Assembly (NCBI GenBank): GCA_965219495.1
Contig: OZ244777.1
Coordinates: 868,001-932,000, forward strand
Direction: 5' to 3'
DNA length: 64,000 nucleotides
Source of the DNA: CAZPXZ01 sp965219495
Lineage (GTDB): Bacteria > Pseudomonadota > Alphaproteobacteria > Rhodobacterales > CAZPXZ01
Part shown: piece by piece, positions 26,478 to 34,613 of the stretch
How the letters are laid out: the number at the start of each line of letters is the position of its first letter
Position numbering within the stretch: position 1 is the stretch's first letter
The notes under the pieces: generated by a model
Database searches by the model: none
What the model was told of the DNA's origin: nothing
The model's input: only the letters and a program-made list of their open reading frames with translations
Program-made: the position numbers and the translations under genes

Positions 26478-27263
26478 TCACAAGACAACCCGGCCTTCAA
26501 GGTACGCCTGCGCCGCCTCGGTATCCGGACGCCTGAAGAATCTCTCCGAAGGCGTGTGTTCGCTCAGCTTGCCTCGATGCAGAAAAACCACCTCGTCCGC
26601 GAGACGGCGGGCTTGGCCAGCGTCGTGCGTTACAAGGATGATCTTCGTGCCTCCCTGATGCGCTCGCATTACGATGTTCTCGATCATTAGCAAGGAAGCG
26701 GAATCGAGACTGGCCGTTGGTTCGTCGAGAAAAAGCACTTCGGGATCGAGCGCCAAGGCGCGAGCCAGTGCGAGGCGCTGCTGTTCTCCCCCTGACAAGA
26801 GGCGCGCAGGCTGCTTCGCATGCTGGAGAAGCCCGACACGGGACAAAATTCGATCCCTGTCCGCGCGCTTGGCCGTGCCACGCAATCCAAGAACGAAATC
26901 GATGTTGGCGGCGACAGAACGGCGAAGGAGCACGGGCTTTTGGAACACCATCGCCTGGCGCCGGCGCACCTCCCTTGTCATGGGTACGCCGTTCCAGCAA
27001 ACCGACCCGGCATCCGGGTCGATCATGCCGTGCAGTAACCGCAAGAGAAGTGTCTTGCCTGACCCGTTCGGTCCCATGATCACAGTCAGGAACGCCGGGT
27101 AAAGCGTCAAGTCTATCCCGTCGATGAGGCGCTTTCCGTCGGCCTCCAGCTTGAGGCCCCTCGCTTCCAGGATCGGTTGGCGGATTGCAGGCTTTCCGGC
27201 TTGCCCGGAATCGAACGCTCTTTGCGAAGTCATCTCTTCGGGGCTGGCCCGCTCTTCAAGCAT
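26478..27263 (-). CDS. tupC: Tungstate ABC transporter ATP-binding protein TupC
   Basis: This is the ATPase of the tungstate importer. The 261-residue product shows Walker A MGPNGSGKTLLLRLL (about residue 64), a Q-loop VFQKPVLLRRS, the ABC signature LLSGGEQQRLALARAL, Walker B VLFLDEPTASLD and the switch His in LVTHD. Its start overlaps the tupB stop by 8 bases, so the two are translationally coupled. Confidence 0.9.
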   Translation of the reverse strand: MLEERASPEEMTSQRAFDSGQAGKPAIRQPILEARGLKLEADGKRLIDGIDLTLYPAFLTVIMGPNGSGKTLLLRLLHGMIDPDAGSVCWNGVPMTREVRRRQAMVFQKPVLLRRSVAANIDFVLGLRGTAKRADRDRILSRVGLLQHAKQPARLLSGGEQQRLALARALALDPEVLFLDEPTASLDSASLLMIENIVMRAHQGGTKIILVTHDAGQARRLADEVVFLHRGKLSEHTPSERFFRRPDTEAAQAYLEGRVVL

Positions 27264-27963
27264 GCGTAAACCGCTTCTCGGTCATTCGCGAGGCCATGAC
27301 CAGCGCGTTCACGCCGAGCGCAATGGTCAACAAGACTATCCCCAAGGCCAAGGCCAGAGGCAGGTTTCCTCGTGAGGTTTCCAAGGCGATCGCGGTGGTC
27401 ATCACGCGCGTGAGGTGATCGATGTTGCCACCAACAATGATGACCGCGCCCACTTCCGCGATCGCGCGCCCAAACCCCGCCAGCGACACCGTGAGAAGCG
27501 AGTAACGGGCGTCCCAGATCAGTGCCATGACTGCCGTGTGTTCCGGAACGCAGAGCGAACGGAATGGTTCGGCATATTCGATGTGCATGTCCTCGAGCAC
27601 TTGCCGGGAGAGCGCCGCGACGATTGGCATAATCAGAACCGTCTGGGCGATAATCATGGCTGTCGGCGTGTACAGCAGGCCCAGCCACCCGAGCGGCCCG
27701 GATCGCGACAGGTAGAGATACGCGACAAGTCCGACAACGACTGGCGGCAGCCCCATCAGTGCGTTCACGACGACCAATACCGCACCTCGGCCGGGAAAAC
27801 GGCTGATCGCCAGTAGGGAACCGAGCGGTATTCCGATTGCGCAGGCTAGCGCCATGGCAATCAGGCTGACCTGCAGGGACAATCCCACGACTTCGAGCAA
27901 GTCGGCATCGCCCGTAACGACAAGACGCAGAGCAATCCTGAAAGAGTCTCCAAAATCCAGCAT
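27256..27963 (-). CDS. tupB: Tungstate ABC transporter permease TupB
   Basis: This is the membrane subunit of the tungstate importer. It has 235 residues with about six transmembrane helices and the permease EAA-like loop AEPFRSLCVPEH...SLAGFGRAIAEVGAVIIVGG. It is the first gene of the tup operon. Its ATG lies inside a cluster of repeated ATTATGC heptamers that may be an operator. Confidence 0.9.
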   Translation of the reverse strand: MLDFGDSFRIALRLVVTGDADLLEVVGLSLQVSLIAMALACAIGIPLGSLLAISRFPGRGAVLVVVNALMGLPPVVVGLVAYLYLSRSGPLGWLGLLYTPTAMIIAQTVLIMPIVAALSRQVLEDMHIEYAEPFRSLCVPEHTAVMALIWDARYSLLTVSLAGFGRAIAEVGAVIIVGGNIDHLTRVMTTAIALETSRGNLPLALALGIVLLTIALGVNALVMASRMTEKRFTHA

Positions 27964-27989
27964 AATTTTTCATTATGCGGAAATTATGC
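27960..27989. promoter_or_regulatory. Triple GCATAAT/ATTATGC repeat at the tupB start
   Basis: Three copies of one heptamer overlap the tupB start: GCATAAT at 27960-27966, ATTATGC at 27972-27978 and ATTATGC at 27983-27989. They form an inverted repeat plus a direct repeat with 11-12 base spacing, about one helical turn. This layout suggests a regulator binding site covering the start codon and the 5' flank. The regulator encoded at 17067-17981 is the obvious candidate, by inference only. Confidence 0.5.
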
Positions 27990-28136
27990 AGTTCCGCAAC
28001 GCGTAGACGGCCGCATCTGCCGCATTGGCACCGCGGCTCGACCCGGGCAAACATATCCGAGAGCACGCGCGAGACGAAGGCGATGGCACCGAACGGCGGA
28101 CCTTGTGCTGGAGGCAAGGGAAAAAGCGCAGGAACG

Positions 28137-28871
28137 TCAGTCGGAGAACAGCAGCGTCACCCTCCGGTTCGATCGTCCCTTCTTTTCGATTTTTCCAATC
28201 CTGAGAAGGCCGATTTCAGCCGTACTGCGAACGTGGGTTCCGCCGCAAGGCTGCAGGTCGATCGGAGCCTCGGCAGAACCAATTCTCACCAGACGCACTT
28301 TGCCGACGCCGCTCGGGGGACGCACACCCACGGTCTTCACCAGTTCCGGACGGGCGGCAAGTTCATCGGCACCGATCCATTCCTCGCCCACCGGATGGTC
28401 GGCGTTGATCAGTTCGTTCAGACGGTCTGCGATCGCCTGCTTATCGCCCGGCGGCTCCGGCATGTTGAAATCGAGGCGCGATTTGTCTTCACCTACGCTT
28501 CCGCCGGTCACCGGAAGGGGCAATATGACGGACAAGAGGTGCATGGCGGTATGCATGCGCATCCTGCGATAGCGGATGTCCCAGTCGATCTCCGCAACCA
28601 GTTGCGTTCCGGAAGAAAGCGGGCTAATGGCATCCTCCAAGTGATGCAGGATTAGGCCTTCGCTCCCCCAGCTCGCAATTCGCACAGAATATTCCCGGCC
28701 ATCTTCGCAGGTGAACTTTCCGCAATCTCCAGCTTGTCCGCCGCCGGTGGGGTAAAACACCGTTTGGTCCAATGCCACCGCGCCCTCCGGGGTTGCGGCG
28801 CTTACCCGAGCGTTGCACGTCGTTCGATACGAATCCGCGCGGTACAGTGCTTCCGTAGGCGCCATCGCCAT
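28137..28871 (-). CDS. alaX: Alanyl-tRNA editing protein AlaX
   Basis: AlaX hydrolyses mischarged Ser- or Gly-tRNA(Ala) in trans. The 244-residue product has the second-additional-domain fold with TVFYPTGGGQAGDCG, the zinc-binding HTAMHLL (HxxxH) and QPCGGTHVRSTAEIG (Cys and His). It ends soon after the editing core, so it lacks a synthetase body. An upstream ATG at 28931 would add 20 atypical basic residues. It lies 14 bases after cysK on the same strand and is probably co-transcribed with it. Confidence 0.88.
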   Translation of the reverse strand: MAMAPTEALYRADSYRTTCNARVSAATPEGAVALDQTVFYPTGGGQAGDCGKFTCEDGREYSVRIASWGSEGLILHHLEDAISPLSSGTQLVAEIDWDIRYRRMRMHTAMHLLSVILPLPVTGGSVGEDKSRLDFNMPEPPGDKQAIADRLNELINADHPVGEEWIGADELAARPELVKTVGVRPPSGVGKVRLVRIGSAEAPIDLQPCGGTHVRSTAEIGLLRIGKIEKKGRSNRRVTLLFSD

Positions 28872-28885
28872 TCTCCTCAACCTGC

Positions 28886-29929
28886 CTATTCGAATACTTC
28901 CGGGACGGGGTGCTGGGGACCGTCTAGCCATTCCGGAACCGGCAAACCCTTCTCACGCAAGAACCCTGGATTGAACAGTTTCGACTGGTAGCGCTGCCCA
29001 AAATCACACAGCACCGTTGCGATCGTGTGGCCGGGGCCGAGGTCCTCTGCGAGACGGATCGCGCCTGCTACATTGATGCCGGTCGATCCACCCATGCAGA
29101 GTCCTTCGTATTGGAGAAGATCGAAAATCACCGGAAGCGCCTCGGCATCCGTTATTCGATACGCATGATCGACACTGAGTCCCTCGAGGTTGGCGGTGAC
29201 TCGCCCTTGGCCAATTCCCTCCGTGATGGAATCCCCGTCCGCCTTCAGTACACCGCTGAAATAGTAGGAATAGAGTGCTGCTCCTTCCGGGTCTGCGATC
29301 GCAATTTGAACACCGGGCTTCCTGGCCCGAAGAGCGTTCGCGACACCTGCTAGCGTCCCGCCGGTGCCAACGGCTGAAACGAAGCCGTCAATCCTGCCAC
29401 CCGTCTGCTCCCAGATTTCGGGGCCGGTCGTTTCTTCGTGCGCCTTCCGGTTGGCGGTATTGTCGAACTGATTCGCCCAGATCGCGCCTGCCGATTCGGT
29501 TTTCGCCAGCCGCTCCGCCAGCCGACCAGAATAGCGGACATAGTTGTTGGGATCCCGGTACGGTACGGCAGGAACTTCAATCAAGTTTGCTCCGGCAAGA
29601 CGCAGCATGTCCTTTTTTTCCTGGCTCTGCGTATCCGGAATGACAATCACGGTACGAAATCCCATTGCAGCACCCACCAGCGCGAGGCCGATCCCGGTAT
29701 TGCCTGCAGTTCCCTCCACGACAATGCCACCAGGAGTCAGTTCTCCCCGTTCAACTGCATCGCGAATGATGTAAAGCGCGGCACGATCCTTCACAGACTG
29801 GCCCGGATTGACGAACTCGGCCTTGCCAAGGATTTCACAGCCGGTCCGTTCCGAGGCTTTGGTCAGTCGAATCAGGGGAGTATTCCCGATCGCTGCCGGA
29901 ACATCCCGATAGACGGCTCCTGATCCCAT
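28886..29929 (-). CDS. cysK: Cysteine synthase A
   Basis: This is a PLP enzyme making cysteine from O-acetylserine and sulfide. In the 347-residue product, FVNPGQSVKDRAALYII holds the PLP lysine, GTAGNTGIGLALVGAA the substrate loop, and SAVGTGGTLAGVANALR the phosphate-binding loop. A C-terminal extension (QRYQSKLFNPGFLREKGLPV) makes it slightly longer than enterobacterial CysK. The satellite element begins just upstream, so its promoter region lies next to the inserted left attachment site. Confidence 0.92.
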   Translation of the reverse strand: MGSGAVYRDVPAAIGNTPLIRLTKASERTGCEILGKAEFVNPGQSVKDRAALYIIRDAVERGELTPGGIVVEGTAGNTGIGLALVGAAMGFRTVIVIPDTQSQEKKDMLRLAGANLIEVPAVPYRDPNNYVRYSGRLAERLAKTESAGAIWANQFDNTANRKAHEETTGPEIWEQTGGRIDGFVSAVGTGGTLAGVANALRARKPGVQIAIADPEGAALYSYYFSGVLKADGDSITEGIGQGRVTANLEGLSVDHAYRITDAEALPVIFDLLQYEGLCMGGSTGINVAGAIRLAEDLGPGHTIATVLCDFGQRYQSKLFNPGFLREKGLPVPEWLDGPQHPVPEVFE

Positions 29930-29953
29930 ATGCGCGCTCCAAAGTCCACGTCT

Positions 29954-29966
29954 GGCGGAAGGGGCG
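29954..29966 (+). other. Candidate left attachment site of the satellite
   Basis: The 13-mer GGCGGAAGGGGCG is identical, and in the same orientation, to 39912-39924 at the 3' end of the tRNA-Ser gene. It would be the displaced end of the original tRNA gene. Confidence 0.55.
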
Positions 29967-29988
29967 TCCGCTATTGCACCATCCGCGC

Positions 29989-30060
29989 TAGTCCGTAAAA
30001 GTCCTTTTTATCCTTTCCTGTCAGTTATTTATATCAACTTTTGTTCCGCCGTAATCCGTA
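29989..30060 (+). promoter_or_regulatory. Candidate left integrase arm sites
   Basis: TAGTCCGTA (29989-29997) and TAATCCGTA (30052-30060) lie between the left repeat and the integrase gene. Two matching nonamers sit at the right end (39799-39817). Repeats of this kind next to both att cores are typical arm-type sites. A looser copy, TTATCCGTG, follows at 30072. Confidence 0.5.
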
Positions 30061-30085
30061 GCGATTTGCCTTTATCCGTGTCGTG

Positions 30086-30106
30086 AACGTATACGGGAAA
30101 CGTATA
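30086..30106 (+). promoter_or_regulatory. Direct AACGTATA repeats upstream of the integrase
   Basis: Two AACGTATA copies (30086-30093 and 30099-30106) lie 13 bases apart, 30-50 bases before the integrase start. They could be an operator for the AlpA-like protein or another regulator. Confidence 0.35.
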
Positions 30107-30138
30107 TGGTGAATTGACCGATTCGGAAGGAAATAGAA

Positions 30139-31305
30139 ATGACAAGGAAATACAAGAAAGCTGCTCCCCTAACAGACAGGTTCGTTCGAAATGCGCCACC
30201 AGGCTTCTACCTCGACACTGGTTGTCCCACGCTCAATCTACGAGTGCAAGACTCTGGTGCGCGGTCATGGGTTCAAAGGCTTGTTTCGAATCGCAAGGAA
30301 CACGCGCTAGGACTGGGCGGATATCCGGTAGTGTCGCTAGCAAAGGCCCGGGAGAGAGCAATCGCCAACCGGACGCTGCTACGGATGGGCGGCAATCCCT
30401 TTGCCCTCGCTAGGCGCGCAAAAGCGGTGCCTACGTTCGAGGCAGCGGCAGAGTCCGTGATCGCGTTCCATTCGGAAGGCTGGAAGGATGCGGGCAAGTC
30501 GCGGAAGCAATGGCAAGCGTCCCTCGATACCTATGCAATGCCCTCGCTAGGCGACATGCGGGTTTCCGAGATTGAGCCGCGCGATGTAATCGCGTGTCTG
30601 TTGCCGATTTGGCAGGATAAGCGCGAAACCGCGAAACGCGTCCGGCAACGGATAAGCGCCATAATGAAATGGGCAGTAGCGGAAGGCTGGCGCACTGACG
30701 ATCCAGCTGGCGAAGTTTTATCAGCTGCGCTCCCGAAAAACGGCGCAGTGAAGAAGCACCATGCCGCTCTTCCGCACGCAAAGACCGCAGAATCTTTGAA
30801 CAAAGTTCGGGACTCGGAGGCTTGGCCGGCAACGAAACTGGCGCTTGAATTTGCCGTGCTCACTGCGGGCCGCTCGGGCGAAGTCCGGGGTGCGCGGTGG
30901 GAAGAGATAGACTGGGAAGAGCGAATTTGGACGGTTCCGGGGGAGCGAATGAAAGCGAAGATCGCGCACCGAGTCCCGCTTTCAGGCCGCGCACTCGATA
31001 TCCTGCGAGAAGCGGAAGGACTGTCTGATGGTAGCGGGCTAGTGTTCCCTTCCGTGAGCGGCAGGGTGCTTTCCGACAGCACCATGAGCAAGCTGCTTCG
31101 GGAATTAGGCGTCCAGTGCGTTGTCCACGGTTTCCGTTCTACGTTTCGCGATTGGGCAGCTGAAACGGAGGAGAACCGGGAGACTGCGGAAGCGGCGCTA
31201 GCGCATGTCGTAAAGGGAGTCGAGGGCGCGTACTTTCGGAGCGACTTGTTAGAGAAGCGCCGGGGGATGATGCAGCGTTGGGCGGATTACATCGCCGCTC
31301 GCTAA
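30139..31305 (+). CDS. int: Tyrosine recombinase integrase (P4-like)
   Basis: This is a site-specific integrase of the P4/DUF4102 type. The 388-residue product has the DNA-binding N-terminus (APPGFYLDTGCPTLNLRV, then LGLGGYPVVSLAKARERA). The catalytic residues lie in TAGRSGEVRG (Arg), HGFRSTFRDW (His-x-x-Arg), LAHVVKGVEGAYFRS (usual second His position, then the nucleophilic Tyr) and the tail. It is preceded by GGAAGG and stands first in the element, next to the left att site. A rho-independent terminator follows 20 bases after the stop. Confidence 0.93.
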   Translation: MTRKYKKAAPLTDRFVRNAPPGFYLDTGCPTLNLRVQDSGARSWVQRLVSNRKEHALGLGGYPVVSLAKARERAIANRTLLRMGGNPFALARRAKAVPTFEAAAESVIAFHSEGWKDAGKSRKQWQASLDTYAMPSLGDMRVSEIEPRDVIACLLPIWQDKRETAKRVRQRISAIMKWAVAEGWRTDDPAGEVLSAALPKNGAVKKHHAALPHAKTAESLNKVRDSEAWPATKLALEFAVLTAGRSGEVRGARWEEIDWEERIWTVPGERMKAKIAHRVPLSGRALDILREAEGLSDGSGLVFPSVSGRVLSDSTMSKLLRELGVQCVVHGFRSTFRDWAAETEENRETAEAALAHVVKGVEGAYFRSDLLEKRRGMMQRWADYIAAR

Positions 31306-31325
31306 CCTGCGAATCGATTCGAAGA

Positions 31326-31349
31326 GGGCGGCCATCGAGCCGCCCTTTT
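31326..31349 (+). terminator. Rho-independent terminator after the integrase
   Basis: GGGCGGC-CATCGA-GCCGCCC followed by TTTT, a perfect seven-pair stem with a U tract. Confidence 0.85.
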
Positions 31350-31527
31350 CATTTGTCTGGAAAACATAATAACTATCGAAAAAAGTAAACCCCTTAGATC
31401 GCGACAAATAATCCAACTACTCCAAATAGATAGGCCCCTAGAACGGGTTATATTATGCAAAAATCCTATCTCCACCCGACATGCACGCGTATATTATCGA
31501 CACTTAAAAGCAGCTTAGAGGTGCGAC

Positions 31528-31725
31528 ATGCAGAAATCCGAACACAAGCAACGTTGGTTGAGGAAACGCGACGTTCTAGCGCGCTTCGCGATCAGCAATA
31601 CGTACCTTTACGCCCAGATGAAAAAAGGAGAATTCCCGCGCTCAGTCCAGTTTCCAGGAACAGTCCGGTGGAGGGTTGAGGATATCGAGGCATGGGAAAC
31701 CAAAATGGAGGAGCAATCGAAATGA
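31528..31725 (+). CDS. alpA: AlpA-family HTH regulator
   Basis: The 65-residue protein has the AlpA layout: RKRDVLARFAISNTYLYAQM (helix-turn-helix), then GEFPRSVQFPGTVRWRVEDI and EAWETKMEEQSK. AlpA proteins act as excisionase-like activators in P4-like elements and PICIs. AGAGGTG lies six bases before the ATG. It overlaps the next gene by ATGA. About 180 AT-rich bases upstream (31350-31527) probably contain its promoter. Confidence 0.88.
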   Translation: MQKSEHKQRWLRKRDVLARFAISNTYLYAQMKKGEFPRSVQFPGTVRWRVEDIEAWETKMEEQSK

Positions 31726-32108
31726 CGAAATACATTAGCGAGCGGGAAGCGCGGAAGCTGCTGAATGCCTTCCTTCCGAAGGTGAAACTTGGCCCGCGCA
31801 ATAGCAACATTGTCGAGCTTCAAATCGCAAGCTGGACAGATGAACCTGAGCCGGAGGATGATGATTATCTGATCCTCTTCGCTTATGCCGATATCAAAGA
31901 CGCTCGCCCGCCGAACGCGGGCACTTCGAACCTTATCGTGGTCTCTCCGGAGGGGAAACTGCGGCATTGGCAAATTCGCAAGGGCACCCCTTTGGGCCGT
32001 CTCGCCGCATTAGGAATGTTTGGCAAGACGTTGCAGTCGTTAGATACCAAGGGGCAGTTGCCTAACTGCGGAGACTTGCCCGGTGATCGGATGAGGGGGA
32101 AATCCTGA
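31722..32108 (+). CDS. Hypothetical satellite protein
   Basis: This is a 128-residue acidic-to-neutral protein I do not recognise. The start at 31722 overlaps the alpA stop (ATGA) and is preferred over the ATG ten codons upstream. A central acidic stretch (DEPEPEDDDYLI) is followed by a beta-rich part (NLIVVSPEGKLRHWQIRKG). The position between alpA and the replication gene suggests an early function. Confidence 0.75.
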   Translation: MTKYISEREARKLLNAFLPKVKLGPRNSNIVELQIASWTDEPEPEDDDYLILFAYADIKDARPPNAGTSNLIVVSPEGKLRHWQIRKGTPLGRLAALGMFGKTLQSLDTKGQLPNCGDLPGDRMRGKS

Positions 32109-32446
32109 TGCATTCCGTTCGACATGTCTTGCCTTACGAATTCCGCTTTTGGCGGGAAGGCGCCAGGTGGCGCTTCGAGGTTCGAGGGCGGGAATATTGC
32201 TTGTTGCATTCCGGCCTGTTGCTTCGAGGGCTAACGGAAAGACAAGTCCGCTCAGTCGATCATCGTTCCGAGTATCGCCGAAGCGATGGAGTGGTTCATG
32301 CGTATCTGTACGGCGATGCCTGTCTGCCGAGAGACGCGCAAAACTGGCTGGCTTATTGCGAACGCCTAATGCGGCTAGACCGTATCGCGATGCAGGGTGC
32401 CCCTCCCGGATACGACCAGTGGCAAGGCATATGCGCAGCGGCTTAA
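32108..32446 (+). CDS. Hypothetical satellite protein
   Basis: The 112-residue product has many aromatic and arginine residues (YEFRFWREGARWRFEVRGRE, and NWLAYCERLMRLDRIAM near the end). The start shares a base with the previous stop (TGATG), so it belongs to the same operon. No family is recognised. Confidence 0.72.
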   Translation: MHSVRHVLPYEFRFWREGARWRFEVRGREYCLLHSGLLLRGLTERQVRSVDHRSEYRRSDGVVHAYLYGDACLPRDAQNWLAYCERLMRLDRIAMQGAPPGYDQWQGICAAA

Positions 32447-32454
32447 ACGAAAAG

Positions 32455-32484
32455 CCCCTGCCGGGGATGAGTTCGGCAGGGGCG
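32455..32484 (+). promoter_or_regulatory. GC-rich hairpin upstream of the replication gene
   Basis: GCCCCTGCC pairs with GGCAGGGGC across a 12-base loop. There is no U tract, so it is more likely a transcript-processing or attenuating structure than a complete terminator. It lies 30 bases before the TOPRIM/helicase gene. Confidence 0.5.
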
Positions 32485-32513
32485 GGTTCCAGTGGGTATG
32501 AGGATTTGGAACG

Positions 32514-34373
32514 ATGTCGATTCTAAGGGATTTGCGCAAGCTAGGCAATACCGATTTTAGCAGGTTCTGCGCAAAGGCCCCTGACGGTGAATTATCGTTT
32601 TTCGAATACCTTGCGCCTTCCCATATTAGGAGTCAGTCCGACATTCTATGCGTTCGCCGTGACCTGCCGGGGGGTGAGAAGGAAATTCGGTATTTCGTCA
32701 GCAGTGGCGACTTCCTGCCTGAGGGAGGCAAGCCCCGCTCCCGGCCGCTGTACAACCTATCTAAGCTAAACAACCGCCAATCAACACAGCCTTCCGGGGG
32801 CAAGGAGAGATCGCGGGTGATCGTGGTCGAGGGGGAGAAGTGCGTTGAACCTGCCGAACGCGTATTCCCGAACGATGTAGTTGTTACATGGGCGGGCGGC
32901 AGCAAGGCCACCGACTACACGGATTGGAAACCGCTCGAAACGGATGATGTAACCCTTGTTGCGGATGCGGATGCGAACGGGCGCAACGCAATGAAAAGGA
33001 TCGCGAGGAGGCTGAAAGGCTACGATTGTTTGGTTCATCTCTACTTGCCCCCGGGCGATAGCGGAGAGGACATACACGATTGGGCGAAAGGCTTGGAGGC
33101 TGGTTCTAAAGGGATTGCCAAACTCGCAGGCCTTATCGAGGCAGGGCCTGAAGAAAGCGACCCGTCTGCGGGCAAATCTCTCCAGTTTGCAGACCCGGAA
33201 CCTTGGCCCGAGGAAGTAGACGGCGAAGCCCTCTTAGAGCGACTGTCGGCGCTTGTAGGTGAGCATATGCATATGTCCGGCGCACAAGCGTATGTAGTCG
33301 CGCTTTGGATCATAATGTCTTGGATCCACCACCACCCGAACATTGACGTTGCTCCATTCTTGAACATAACCGCACCTACGAAGCGGGCGGGCAAGACAAC
33401 GCTTTTGGGCATTGCTAAGGAACTGGCTCGCAAACCGCATACGCTGGTTAGTGCTAGCCCCGCATATCTCTTTCGGATTATCGAGTTACACGAGCCGACA
33501 ATCCTGCTTGATGAGATCGACCTTAAGAGCCTCGATCAAGCGAACGGTGGCAACGGCGAACTAACGGGAATGATCAATGGTTCGCAGACTCGCGATACGG
33601 CAAAAGTTGGGCGTGTCGAGCAGCGTTCGATTGACAAGAAAACGGTTCAGGTTCCTGTTGATTTTGCTACTTGGTGCCCGAAAGTTCTATGCGGCATTGG
33701 AGGGTTGGCCGATACAACGGTTGATCGGTCGATACAGATTCACTTAGAACGGAAGCCCGCAAGCAAGAAACTACCGCGTTGGCGCGACCGCGACCGGAAG
33801 CTGATCGAGGGGCTTTTGCAACAGATATTCCGCTGGTCGAAAGATAACGCGGATTTGATCGTTCGGTCTCGATACAAACTGCGAACTGCCTTCCCGGAAA
33901 GCATGAACGACAGGGAGGTTGACTCATGGGAATTGCTATGGGCGGTTGCCTCGGTTGCCGGGGGGGAGTGCTTGAAGAAAGCGCAAGACGCGAGCAAGGA
34001 GATACTGAGCAGTACCGGCGATAATCTCTCTAATCCGGAACTGCTGATAAGGGACGTTCGCCGGGCATTCGAAGAAAAGGGCGACCCAAAATTCTTGTCT
34101 ACTGCGGACATTCTAGAGTGCCTAAATTGGAACAAGGAAAGTCCATGGGGAGATTGGAATAGGGGGAGCGGCATTAGTCCGCACAGGCTCGGGAAGATGC
34201 TCGAACCCTTTGGCCTTGGCCCAGGTCGCGGAAAGAACGCAAAAGGCGAGCGGGTGCGAGGGTTCCTGTTAGCGGACATAGATTGCGTTTCCGCGCGCTA
34301 TGCCTCCCACCCCCCTTTTAAAGCGTCCCAAGCGTCCCAAGGCCCTGAACACCCAGCGGACACAGACATTTAG
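32514..34373 (+). CDS. Satellite replication protein with TOPRIM and helicase (DUF3631-like) domains
   Basis: The 619-residue protein has a TOPRIM-like domain (VIVVEGEKCVEPAERVF near residue 102; VTLVADADANGRNAM near residue 146), as in phage primases. A P-loop ATPase follows: Walker A APTKRAGKTTLLG near residue 286 and Walker B TILLDEIDLKS near residue 329. The C-terminus resembles DUF3631 proteins. It is the only replication protein in the element, and the iteron region directly overlaps and follows its 3' end. Likely job: primase-helicase that initiates replication of the excised element. Confidence 0.85.
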   Translation: MSILRDLRKLGNTDFSRFCAKAPDGELSFFEYLAPSHIRSQSDILCVRRDLPGGEKEIRYFVSSGDFLPEGGKPRSRPLYNLSKLNNRQSTQPSGGKERSRVIVVEGEKCVEPAERVFPNDVVVTWAGGSKATDYTDWKPLETDDVTLVADADANGRNAMKRIARRLKGYDCLVHLYLPPGDSGEDIHDWAKGLEAGSKGIAKLAGLIEAGPEESDPSAGKSLQFADPEPWPEEVDGEALLERLSALVGEHMHMSGAQAYVVALWIIMSWIHHHPNIDVAPFLNITAPTKRAGKTTLLGIAKELARKPHTLVSASPAYLFRIIELHEPTILLDEIDLKSLDQANGGNGELTGMINGSQTRDTAKVGRVEQRSIDKKTVQVPVDFATWCPKVLCGIGGLADTTVDRSIQIHLERKPASKKLPRWRDRDRKLIEGLLQQIFRWSKDNADLIVRSRYKLRTAFPESMNDREVDSWELLWAVASVAGGECLKKAQDASKEILSSTGDNLSNPELLIRDVRRAFEEKGDPKFLSTADILECLNWNKESPWGDWNRGSGISPHRLGKMLEPFGLGPGRGKNAKGERVRGFLLADIDCVSARYASHPPFKASQASQGPEHPADTDI

Positions 34374-34497
34374 CATGGGACGCTTACGGTTTCGCAAGAC
34401 GATTCAAAATACAGTAAGCGTCCCATCGTAACCCATTGACTAGGCTCAACTATTAGCCTTTTGGGACGGTGGGACGCTTTAAAAGGGGGGTGGGAGG
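34303..34497 (+). other. Candidate replication origin with iterons and a 28-base inverted repeat
   Basis: Bases 34303-34330 and 34470-34497 form a perfect 28-base inverted repeat (arm begins CCTCCCACCCCCCTTTTAAA). Within it the decamer AAGCGTCCCA, or its core, occurs five times: 34321-34330, 34331-34339 (AGCGTCCCA), 34376-34385 (complement), 34416-34425 and 34470-34479 (complement). Two of these form a smaller 12-base inverted repeat (34376/34414). The array starts inside the last codons of the replication gene and runs to the terminase gene. PICI origins are commonly iterons just downstream of the primase gene. Confidence 0.65.
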
Positions 34498-34613
34498 GCA
34501 TATACATATATTCCCGCGATATTCCTGCTATTCGACGTCTAGCCATCCCCCTCCCGAGCGAGTATATTCTAATTGTACCATCACGGGACCCTAAACCAAA
34601 CTGATAAACACAT

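Noticed and set aside
34374..34613. Small terminase gene expected before terL
   Set aside because: The interval is filled by the iteron and inverted-repeat region. The only ORF there is a minus-strand frame overlapping the terL start.
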